Positions 43,401 through 49,380 of a DNA stretch of 49,380 nucleotides are shown here, one piece after another. Within the stretch, counting starts at the first letter, position 1, and the number at the start of each line of letters is the position of its first letter. The DNA lies in contig CALWTE010000019.1 of NCBI GenBank assembly GCA_944384375.1, positions 1 to 49,380 of the forward strand. Direction: 5' to 3'. The notes beneath the pieces are model-generated. The model was not told the origin of the DNA, did no database searches, and saw only the letters and a list, made by a program, of their open reading frames with translations. The position numbers and the translations under genes were made by a program. This DNA is from an uncultured Clostridia bacterium (GTDB lineage Bacteria; Bacillota; Clostridia; Christensenellales; UBA1242).

Positions 43401-44331
43401 TAAAAATAAGCAATCTATCGGTATAATTACCTTTAACGCCGAACAAGAAAGTGCTATTGAAGACGCAATAGACGAAGAATGCGACAAAAATCCACGTTTC
43501 CGCGAGCAAATCATTAAGGAACAAAACCGTAAAGAAAACGGCGAAGATATTAGTTTATTTGTTAAAAACCTTGAAAATGTACAAGGTGATGAACGTGATA
43601 TTATTATATTTAGTGTGGGTTACGCAAAGAACGAATATGGCAAAGTTGTAGCGCATTTTGGCCCACTCTCTACTGAAGGTGGAGAAAACAGATTGAACGT
43701 GGCAATTACTCGTGCAAAAGAAAAGATTTATGTAGTTACAAGTATTGAACCTGAAGAATTAAATGTAGAAAGTTCCAAAAATGCGGGTCCAAAAATCTTT
43801 AAAAATTACCTTAGATATGTGCGAGCAATTTCTAATGGCAATACGACCGAAGCAAAAATTATCTTGCAAAGTTCTGCTACCCTACCAAACACTCCGCCTA
43901 AAAACAACGTTTTAAATAACTTAGAGCAACAAATTAAGGTTGAGTTAGAAAAACTTGGTTACAAAGTGGAAACAAACATAGGTAATGCAGACTATAAAAT
44001 TTCGTTAGGTATATATGATAAAAAGTTAGATAAATACCTAATCGGTGTAGAATGTGATTACACAGCATTCAAGAGTTCGCCATCAATTCTAGAAAGAGAT
44101 GTATTCCGCCCTACTTTTCTAAAATCACGTGGCTGGGATATTTTGAGAGTTTGGAGTAGAGACTGGTGGCTACATAAAACTAAAATTGTAAATTTAATTG
44201 TTAAACTTGCTGAAAAGAACCGTGCAAAATTCACCGCAGAGCAAGAAAAGCCCGAAAAAGTAACAGCACCGAATGGCACTCGCAATAGAGTGATAACAAT
44301 TAAACCAAAGACAACAACAAAGAAAAAGTAA
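40447..44331 (+). CDS. SF1 helicase with DUF4011 and Vsr-like nuclease domain (candidate defence protein)
   Basis: The 1294-residue protein has a DUF4011-like N-terminal part (about 80-260, GRYELYIGYPFVQGG ... APLLLFPITIE), an SF1 helicase core of COG1112/UPF1 type and a C-terminal Vsr/DUF559-like nuclease domain (about 1158-1266). Helicase motifs are: Walker A GPPGTGKSQT (341), DEAS (840-843), GDSKQLRPT (863), TYHYRS (914), VQGDERDIIIFSVGY (1044) and RLNVAITRAKEK (1082). The nuclease part has GVECDYTAF and the end FLKSRGWDILRVWSRDWW. Such helicase-DUF4011-Vsr proteins have been put forward as single-gene phage defence. No signal peptide is seen. The gene is transcribed alone, with a palindromic terminator at its stop. 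A DNA-repair role is the alternative. Confidence 0.85.
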   Translation: MKSIYTYYKERLIEISGKNRSLYSRKISKKYAYDIGKILDGDYDTINEFLEFLWKEKRYSFPIIRSEDKARLYKTLGVEHKLSKSYADLEKLEGKEKSSAALKLERTRRDETKRAISAQVTALKNLKREIEEFAKETGRYELYIGYPFVQGGLNKDTVIKAPLLLFPITIEIADENTVEVEIKRDEPVQLNKVFCLAYAKQHRLNLEEMDMEFNGSIASKFKNINAVVEYMRKFGFKIAYSARKGLFDFERGKEPSIHDAMEVKHYCVMGRFPLANSIYNDYTLLEKKKLTNEAIDELLYAKKPKKNKKVDDRLFVVGNLDYAQENAISNLNTNGNIVIYGPPGTGKSQTIVNIITDAICKHKRVLVVSQKKAALDVVFNRLGTLNDKVMFLIDPEKSRNQFYDRTKIAHQELMNYKPTHSKDNYEDLANKISAETAELETISNTLFTTTPFGLTLQEMYANSVVLGKNSYDYTIYQNMLNSPEILEMNYPILSESLRVINEKNKAELYYKFIESKKTNPFIDSLKDDVEFHVINQTKARLQKLLSSRIPPFNFSKYPNSRQLISYYVDKKLDVTQLKPLAKFVSKDKYPKTYKTLSASYVLFPIYPFVKSSINKKEQNIENEFERTIKAIESYTQDFEFLREVLTDTGYANMVDYVLNGNTFYLRLLYNALDNYVEFRDLNLTLSQLTDEEKTILNFAYKNTDTKARYLETLSKLLSIRIYHEITQIENSKSEELSKIIDYENAKNRIISLKAEQNAVSRAICVESFKDDYLEKFEKSPDNKNYLYQINKQQNQWPIRKFMEVYGEYMLDLFPCWLLSPESVCTILPLTRNLFDIVIFDEASQVFIENTLPVIFRGKNIVVAGDSKQLRPTSTFMKRYLGGDADDDLDYSTQEALEVESLLDLAMTRYTSAHLTYHYRSKNEELINYSNYLFYDGRLEIAPNTTKNIGKKPIQRIKVNGTWIDRKNLAEAKAVVDVLKKIFSTRKNKQSIGIITFNAEQESAIEDAIDEECDKNPRFREQIIKEQNRKENGEDISLFVKNLENVQGDERDIIIFSVGYAKNEYGKVVAHFGPLSTEGGENRLNVAITRAKEKIYVVTSIEPEELNVESSKNAGPKIFKNYLRYVRAISNGNTTEAKIILQSSATLPNTPPKNNVLNNLEQQIKVELEKLGYKVETNIGNADYKISLGIYDKKLDKYLIGVECDYTAFKSSPSILERDVFRPTFLKSRGWDILRVWSRDWWLHKTKIVNLIVKLAEKNRAKFTAEQEKPEKVTAPNGTRNRVITIKPKTTTKKK

Positions 44332-44347
44332 TTACTTTTTCTTTTTT
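44319..44347 (+). terminator. Terminator overlapping the helicase stop codon
   Basis: A perfect 26-bp palindrome (44319-44344, arms AAAGAAAAAGTAA and its complement) is followed by further T residues. It includes the TAA stop of the helicase gene. Confidence 0.7.
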
Positions 44348-44606
44348 GTTTGAATTATTAAAATTTCTTTATTTTTATATAATTTCATTAAAAAATGCTT
44401 TATTTTTATATAATTTTATTTGAATTTTTATATCTTTATTTAACTTTATTTTAAATTTAATATTTTTTTGAATTTTGCTGTTTTACATTAATGAAACTAC
44501 ACTATATTAAATATTATATTAATAAAAATATTACAAGTTTATTAGATTTTCTTAAAAATTCCCTTTTTATTACTTAAATCATAGTAAGTTAGAAAAATAT
44601 TGAGTA
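44348..44606. other. AT-rich spacer with a 19-bp direct repeat
   Basis: CTTTATTTTTATATAATTT occurs at 44367-44385 and again at 44398-44416, 31 bp apart, with a looser third form after it. No gene is visible. It separates the helicase terminator from the promoter of the membrane-protein pair. Confidence 0.7.
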
Positions 44607-44635
44607 TTGACTTTTTGCCTATACTATATTATAAT
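44607..44635 (+). promoter_or_regulatory. Sigma-A promoter of the small membrane-protein pair
   Basis: TTGACT (44607-44612) and TATAAT (44630-44635) are 17 bp apart. The promoter is framed by the inverted repeat GAGTATT (44602-44608) and AATACTC, which could be an operator. Confidence 0.85.
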
Positions 44636-44656
44636 ACTCACAAAGGAGACAAAAAC

Positions 44657-45145
44657 ATGAGCACAAACAACGACGAAGCCATAAATGACACTATTGACGA
44701 ACCAGAAAGTACTGACGTAACACAAGAGACAGTGGATTCAATACAAGCAATTTATGCCGACACAAAACACTATTACTTAGACAAAAACGGCAACGTACAT
44801 TATTGCTTTAATAAAGATTTGCAAGAAATTAGAGAAAGGCAACAAATTGCAGCAGAGATTTCAGACAAGATAAGCGATAAATTAGTTTGGTTCTTGACTG
44901 GGAGTATGTTGTTTGGCGGACTTACTTTGGGTTCTCTTGCAAATAACATTATTAATTATAGCGATATAGGATTAGCATTTACGCTAGGCTCTTTTGCTTG
45001 TTTTTCTACTTCATATTTATTATACAGGAAATATACAAAGGCTAGCAATGCTTGTGCTGAATTTATGGAAGAAAATGATGAACATTATAAAGAACTTATT
45101 GAAAAAGAAAGGGACAAGGAAATAAATGGACACTTCTATCACTAA
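44657..45145 (+). CDS. Small membrane protein, two-helix hairpin with coiled-coil tail (first of pair), unknown
   Basis: I do not recognise this 162-residue protein. It has an acidic N-terminus rich in Asp, Thr and Glu (1-30), a soluble region with HYYLDKNGNVHYCFNKDLQ, a two-helix membrane hairpin (about 72-92 and 100-122) and a charged helical tail (EFMEENDEHYKELIEKERDKE). The start is the ATG at 44657 with AAAGGAG. Its end overlaps the next gene by 20 bp. The layout is shared with that gene, which suggests partners. Confidence 0.75.
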   Translation: MSTNNDEAINDTIDEPESTDVTQETVDSIQAIYADTKHYYLDKNGNVHYCFNKDLQEIRERQQIAAEISDKISDKLVWFLTGSMLFGGLTLGSLANNIINYSDIGLAFTLGSFACFSTSYLLYRKYTKASNACAEFMEENDEHYKELIEKERDKEINGHFYH

Positions 45146-45581
45146 TGAACAAACAAAATCAGTCTACGAAAGTTTTAATGAAGAAAAATTAGAGTTTGAA
45201 TTATTCTCTCCTATTGAAGAAACGGTTGAAATTACTTTAGACGAATACAAACAAGGTAAAGCAGCTGACAAACTAACTTATATTTTAGAAGCATATAATT
45301 GCGAGTATCAATTATTAAATTTAACAGAACAAGAATATAAAAATAGAATAATCAGCGGGTCTTTTTACTTTTGCTTGGGATTGATGTTTGGCTATGATTT
45401 TTTGAACATGGAAGACTTTTATTTTCTCTCTGTAGGGGCATTTGCGTTAAATATTCTCAGTGGTTATCAAATTATAGATTCTCTTAAAACTTTGCATATG
45501 TGTAAAGAACGCAAGGAAGAAGTGGCAGAAATTTCTCAAGAAGTTAAGAAATTAAAAGCATGTGAACAGTTAATAAAATAA
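45126..45581 (+). CDS. Small membrane protein, two-helix hairpin with coiled-coil tail (second of pair), unknown
   Basis: This 151-residue protein is also unrecognised. It repeats the layout of its neighbour: an acidic soluble N-terminal part (1-70), two membrane helices (about 77-93 and 98-117) and a Lys/Glu-rich helical tail. The ATG at 45126 lies inside the upstream gene with AAGGA seven bases before it, so translation is coupled. Sequence similarity between the two is weak by eye. A terminator covers its stop codon. Confidence 0.75.
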   Translation: MDTSITNEQTKSVYESFNEEKLEFELFSPIEETVEITLDEYKQGKAADKLTYILEAYNCEYQLLNLTEQEYKNRIISGSFYFCLGLMFGYDFLNMEDFYFLSVGAFALNILSGYQIIDSLKTLHMCKERKEEVAEISQEVKKLKACEQLIK

Positions 45582-45598
45582 CTGTTTTCTTTTTTCTA
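45565..45598 (+). terminator. Terminator overlapping the stop of the membrane-protein pair
   Basis: AACAGTTA (45565-45572) pairs perfectly with TAACTGTT (45579-45586), followed by TTCTTTTTTC. The stop codon at 45579-45581 is in the 3' arm. Confidence 0.85.
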
Positions 45599-45626
45599 TT
45601 GACTATTTTTTAAAAAAGTTTAAAAT
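45599..45626 (+). promoter_or_regulatory. Promoter of the U32 gene, predicting a leaderless message
   Basis: TTGACT (45599-45604) and TAAAAT (45621-45626) are 16 bp apart, and the ATG follows 7 bp after the -10. Transcription would start at or next to the A of the ATG. No ribosome site is present. Confidence 0.6.
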
Positions 45627-45633
45627 ATATAGT

Positions 45634-47838
45634 ATGAAAAAAGTTGAATTATTAGCCCCTAGTGGCGATTTGGAGAGTTTACAAGCAGCAATAAATAATG
45701 GTGCTGATGCTGTTTATTTGGGTTTGGGTGATTTTAATGCGAGAGCAAAATCAACCTATTTTACCACGGAAAATATACGCGAAAATATTAAACTAGCACA
45801 TCTTTTTGGTGTGAAAGTCTATATTACTATAAACACTTTGGTAACTGATGACGAGATGCCACGTTTTCTTGATTTAGTTAAAACGTGCGTGCTAGCCAAA
45901 GCCGATGCCTTTATAGTACAAGATTTTGGCTGTGCGTATTTACTGAAAAACTTGTTCCCTAATATTGAATTACACGCCAGCACGCAAATGGGCATTCACA
46001 ATGTAGATGGAGCGAGGTTTGCTAAAAGCTTAGGGTTTAGCCGAGTGGTTTTATCTCGTGAAGCGACTTTGCAAGATATTATTCAAATAAAGCAAGAGAC
46101 TGGACTTGAAATAGAATATTTTGTGCAAGGGGCACTCTGTGTAGCGTTTAGTGGTAATTGTTATTTTAGTGCTTTGGAACATAATCAAAGTGGCAATCGC
46201 GGGAAATGCCTACAACTTTGCCGACTCCCCTACACCGCTTACCTTGACAACAAAAATGTAGGCTCAGGATACTTGCTCTCAGCACGTGATTTGTGTTTGA
46301 TGCCAAACATTGAAGAATTAATCAATGCGGGCGTGGATAGTTTTAAAATTGAAGGTAGATTGCGTAGAGCGGGTTATGTGGCGCAAAGTGTAGCAAGTTA
46401 CCGCTCTGCTATTGATAGTTTATCGCAAAATAAACAATTTGATTTGAATAGCGAGATTGATAAGTTAAAACGAGTTTTTTCACGTGGCGAATTTAACTAT
46501 TCGGCATATTTAAATAATAATGATAAAATAATCAACAAATTAAATCAAAATCACTCTGGCATTTTAATCGGTAAAATATTAAAAGTAGAAAAATTTAAAG
46601 ATTTGTTTAAAATTTATATACAATCTAATCACCATTTAACTACGAGTGATGGCTTGAAATTTTATAATGCACAAGGTGTAGAAGTAGATAGTTTAGGTGT
46701 GGGCAATGTAGAAATAGTAGGCAAAAACACTTATGCAATTTTCACAAAACATAAGTTGTCCCCCGAACTTATTGTTCACCTTACATTAGACAAAAAATTA
46801 GAAGATAATGCTATTAACAACAAACGAAAAATTAACTTAAATTTAGAATTTACAGCACAACAAAATAAACCATTTAATATAAAAATTAATTACAAAGATT
46901 TGCAATTAAATTATTCAAGTGATTTTATCTGTCAGCCAGCAAAAACAACACCAACAAACACACAAGAAATTACCGAAATTTTTACAAATCTAGACTTAAA
47001 TATTTTTGATGTTAAAATAACTAAAATTGATTTAGAAAATGTATTTATTCCTAAATCTGCATTAAAGCAAGCACGCAGAGATTTGCAAGAAAAAATCAAA
47101 GATTTAATTATCAATAATTATGAAAGCAAACTTAGAAATGTAACTATACCGCAAAATTATGACACTTACCTATCAAAAACACCTTGTATAGTTGCTAAAT
47201 TTGAAAATATATTAGTAATTAATGAAAAAACAGATTTAAATAAAATAAATATTAAAAATAATGATTTAATTGCGTTACAGCCTGAAAACTGGGATTTTAA
47301 AAATATAGAAAATAAATTAAAAAATATTAAAAATTTAAGCAATTTTATGGGGTTAGTTTTGCCCACTATTGCTAATTTTAAAGATTTAAAAATAATTGAT
47401 GAAATTGTACAAAAAATTGATAAAAATGTTTATTTAGTTATCAACAATTTATACGGTTTAAAGTATGCAAATTCGCACAATTTAATCGCTGGTGTTGACT
47501 TAAATATTTATAACAAGTTTGCGGTTTTAAGTTTGCAAAATTACGGGGTTAAACAATTCGTTTGGAGTAAGGAATTAAAGCCAAAATTAGAAAACGTTTA
47601 TGAATTTACATATGGACATCAAGCGTTAATGCACTTTGCCCACTGCCCTTTCAAAACCTTATTTGAAAACACTTGTGCTAATTGCAAGTTTGGTAATAAT
47701 CTAATTTATAAAGGCAATAATGATGAAAAATATGAGATTCATAGAACGAAAATTTCTCAATGCTATTTTACACTTTACCAAAACAAATTAACTAATAAAA
47801 TCAAGATGAAATTGAATTATATTGATTTAAGGTTTTAA
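45634..47838 (+). CDS. Peptidase U32 family protein (RlhA/TrhP-like RNA hydroxylation factor)
   Basis: The N-terminal half (1-300) is the U32 domain: ELLAPSGDLESLQAAINNGADAVYLG, HASTQMGIHN, and four conserved cysteines at about 169, 176, 192 and 196 (ALCVAFSGNC ... GKCLQLC). Despite the name, relatives in Escherichia coli (RlhA, TrhP) are iron-sulphur RNA hydroxylation factors that use prephenate; this may act on rRNA or tRNA. A beta-barrel/DUF3656-like middle and a long C-terminal part with a second Cys cluster (CPFKTLFENTCANCKFG) follow. The 734-residue length fits the long clostridial form. The start is the ATG at 45634; it lacks a ribosome site. Confidence 0.9.
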   Translation: MKKVELLAPSGDLESLQAAINNGADAVYLGLGDFNARAKSTYFTTENIRENIKLAHLFGVKVYITINTLVTDDEMPRFLDLVKTCVLAKADAFIVQDFGCAYLLKNLFPNIELHASTQMGIHNVDGARFAKSLGFSRVVLSREATLQDIIQIKQETGLEIEYFVQGALCVAFSGNCYFSALEHNQSGNRGKCLQLCRLPYTAYLDNKNVGSGYLLSARDLCLMPNIEELINAGVDSFKIEGRLRRAGYVAQSVASYRSAIDSLSQNKQFDLNSEIDKLKRVFSRGEFNYSAYLNNNDKIINKLNQNHSGILIGKILKVEKFKDLFKIYIQSNHHLTTSDGLKFYNAQGVEVDSLGVGNVEIVGKNTYAIFTKHKLSPELIVHLTLDKKLEDNAINNKRKINLNLEFTAQQNKPFNIKINYKDLQLNYSSDFICQPAKTTPTNTQEITEIFTNLDLNIFDVKITKIDLENVFIPKSALKQARRDLQEKIKDLIINNYESKLRNVTIPQNYDTYLSKTPCIVAKFENILVINEKTDLNKINIKNNDLIALQPENWDFKNIENKLKNIKNLSNFMGLVLPTIANFKDLKIIDEIVQKIDKNVYLVINNLYGLKYANSHNLIAGVDLNIYNKFAVLSLQNYGVKQFVWSKELKPKLENVYEFTYGHQALMHFAHCPFKTLFENTCANCKFGNNLIYKGNNDEKYEIHRTKISQCYFTLYQNKLTNKIKMKLNYIDLRF

Positions 47839-47862
47839 ATTCACTAATATAATACAAAAATG

Positions 47863-47891
47863 TTGAAAAATTATATTTTTTATATTATAAT
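47863..47891 (+). promoter_or_regulatory. Sigma-A promoter of the MscS gene
   Basis: TTGAAA (47863-47868) and TATAAT (47886-47891) are separated by exactly 17 bp. The gene start follows 34 bp after the -10. Confidence 0.8.
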
Positions 47892-47924
47892 CATATCGTA
47901 AAATTTACTAAGGAGAAAATAAGT

Positions 47925-49073
47925 ATGACATGGAATGAATTTTGGGACACAATTGTAAACTTCTTAGCCACAAGTGGTTTACAAGTACTTTATGGAATCC
48001 TTGTGTTAATAGCGGGCTTAATTCTTATTAAATTACTAATGAAATTAATTAATCGCATTTTATTAAGAACTAAACTAGAACGTATTACACAAGGTTTTAT
48101 TAAATCTATTGTGAAAGTATTGTTGTATGCTGTGCTGATTTTTGCCGTGCTGCAAATGTTTGGAATTCCTATGACAGGGTTAGTTACCGTACTTGCTACT
48201 GCTGGTGCTGCTATTGCCCTATCACTAAAAGACAGCCTTTCACACGTGGCAAGCGGTATGATTTTGATTTCAAACAAGCCTTTTCATCAAGGGGACTACA
48301 TTCAAGTAGACAATCTAGAAGGTACTGTAAAAAGTATTAAGATTATGAATACTGAAATTGTTACAACCGACAACAAAACAGTGATTTTGCCTAACTCAAC
48401 AATACTAAATTCTAATCTAATCAATTATTCACGCGAAGGTATTAGACGTTTTGAAATGACTTTTGAAGTTGCTTTTGAAACTGACTTAAATCTTGCGAAA
48501 AAAGTTTTGCTTGATGTTTGTCGCAGTAATGGAAAAATTTACTTAACTCCTGAACCTGAAGTGCATTTGAAAGAACTCACAGATTCAGGTTTGCAATTAT
48601 TTTTAACTTTTTGGTCTAAAGGGCCATATTGGGAAATTTACTTTTACATAATGGAACACGCATACAATGAATTTAAACGAAATAAAATTTCACTATCTTA
48701 TGGACAACTTGAAGTACATATGCGTACTGATAACGCAGTATTACCTTATGATTCAGAACCTTTACCAGAACGCATTGAGCAACAACCTGAAGAAAATGCT
48801 ATGGAAGAAAATTTTATAGATAAAATTTTTGATGCTAAGACATATAATACTAAAAACATCAAATCACGCAAGAAAAAGAAATTAGAGAAAAAACAACAAA
48901 AAATTGAACAACAATTACTCGCTTTGCAAGAAAAAGAAACCAAAAACGAAACAAATGTTGCGGAAACAACTACTACTTCCCCTGTGGAAATAACTACATC
49001 AAATGAAACAAAAGACGCAATAAACAACAACCAAACTGAAACAAAAAACACAAAAACTGAAGAAAATAAGTAA
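47925..49073 (+). CDS. mscS: Small-conductance mechanosensitive channel (MscS family)
   Basis: MscS channels open under membrane tension to release solutes in osmotic down-shock. The 382-residue protein has three membrane helices (about 17-40, 57-77, 82-105); the pore helix is Gly/Ala-rich (ATAGAAIALSLKDSLSHVASG), followed by the beta domain (GDYIQVDNLEGTVKSI; LPNSTILNSNLINYS) and the alpha/beta cage (to about 280). The last 100 residues are a Lys/Glu helix (SRKKKKLEKKQQKIEQQL) and a Thr/Asn/Glu-rich low-complexity tail not typical of the family core. The start is the ATG at 47925 with AAGGAG. Confidence 0.95.
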   Translation: MTWNEFWDTIVNFLATSGLQVLYGILVLIAGLILIKLLMKLINRILLRTKLERITQGFIKSIVKVLLYAVLIFAVLQMFGIPMTGLVTVLATAGAAIALSLKDSLSHVASGMILISNKPFHQGDYIQVDNLEGTVKSIKIMNTEIVTTDNKTVILPNSTILNSNLINYSREGIRRFEMTFEVAFETDLNLAKKVLLDVCRSNGKIYLTPEPEVHLKELTDSGLQLFLTFWSKGPYWEIYFYIMEHAYNEFKRNKISLSYGQLEVHMRTDNAVLPYDSEPLPERIEQQPEENAMEENFIDKIFDAKTYNTKNIKSRKKKKLEKKQQKIEQQLLALQEKETKNETNVAETTTTSPVEITTSNETKDAINNNQTETKNTKTEENK

Positions 49074-49130
49074 AAAAATACAATATATTAATTAATTTTA
49101 TATAATTTTAATAAAATTTTTGCTTATTTC

Positions 49131-49170
49131 AAAAAACACGATCTAATTAAATCTTCGTGTTTTTTATTTT
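49131..49170 (+). terminator. Terminator after mscS
   Basis: AAAAAACACGA (49131-49141) pairs perfectly with TCGTGTTTTTT (49155-49165), then ATTTT. It lies 58 bp beyond the mscS stop. Confidence 0.85.
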
Positions 49171-49219
49171 AGTTTTAGTTTTTATTAAATATAATATTAA
49201 AAATTACACAAAAATTAAC

Positions 49220-49259
49220 GCATAATACAATGCATAGTACCTAAAAAATGCGTAAAAAT
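49220..49259. repeat. Dispersed palindromic repeat, copy C
   Basis: GCATAATACAATGCATAGTACC (split here as GCATAATACA + ATGCATAGTACC) is followed by TAAAAAATGCGTAAAAAT. It has the same orientation and string order as copies A and B, but no sigma-F-like promoter is visible beside it. Confidence 0.85.
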
Positions 49260-49380
49260 ATATAAAAAATAGTAATTTTTAATAAAATTTAAAAAATAAA
49301 AGCTTAATGTATTATTAAAATAAATAAAATAATGGTGCAAAAAATTTATAAAATTATCATTAAAAAATTTTACATTATTT

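Larger units (their letters stand above)
49074..49380. other. Gene-free AT-rich end of window
   Basis: Apart from the mscS terminator and repeat copy C, no reading frame with a start and ribosome site is visible. The sequence is mostly A and T runs. Any gene controlled from here lies beyond the window. Confidence 0.6.

Noticed and set aside
48746..49051. Minus-strand frame opposite the MscS tail
   Set aside because: It is the shadow of the low-complexity C-terminal tail of mscS.

Overview
The window is about 49 kb of low-GC DNA that looks like a spore-forming, anaerobic member of the Firmicutes (Clostridia and relatives). The evidence is a set of endospore genes (spoIIR, sleB, ypeB, a SipL-like DUF3794 protein, spoIIQ, spoVB), a strictly anaerobic class III ribonucleotide reductase with its activase, phosphoglycerate mutase of the cofactor-independent type, Veg, and the secG-rnr-smpB-ssrA order common in Firmicutes. 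Genus cannot be set from the sequence alone; an uncultured gut clostridial lineage is my guess. Most of the window is ordinary core chromosome.

Layout. 1-29.6 kb is almost all minus strand: spoIIR-sleB-ypeB; sipL-like and veg; transketolase; a decayed shikimate-kinase-like gene; nrdD-nrdG under a promoter carrying two NrdR boxes; a patatin plus metallo-beta-lactamase pair; an acidic coiled-coil membrane protein just after tmRNA; smpB; rnr; secG; a glycolytic run (pgk-tpiA-gpmI) headed by a Na/Pi-cotransporter-like protein; dus; two HU-type proteins; spoVB; trxB-glmM. From 29.7 to 39.4 kb strands are mixed: a helical 148-residue protein, a small XRE regulator, acpP, spoIIQ with a divergent YwmB-like gene, an AT-rich P-loop kinase, a LOG-like protein, cysS, an ABC-F ATPase and aspS. 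From 39.6 kb to the end everything is on the plus strand: cmk, a 1294-residue SF1 helicase with DUF4011 and Vsr-like nuclease parts, two overlapping small membrane proteins, a U32 peptidase-family protein and an MscS channel.

How the parts connect. Sporulation genes form at least two forespore-type units: spoIIR and spoIIQ each have a sigma-F-like promoter (GTTTA, 15 bp, G-x-x-x-A-x-A-x-T-T), and about 50 bp above each -35 lies a copy of the same palindromic repeat built on GTACTATGCAT. Further copies or fragments lie at 49.2 kb, as three tandem 11-bp units at 37.5 kb, and inside the spoVB and YwmB-like reading frames. This repeat family, the SF1 helicase (a candidate anti-phage gene) with its companion membrane-protein pair, the tmRNA tag ending in VAAYA, the kinase-dead shikimate kinase relative and an insertion-sequence remnant nested in the transketolase terminator are the most unusual items. 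I do not see a complete undescribed multi-gene system; the helicase and the membrane pair are the best candidates.
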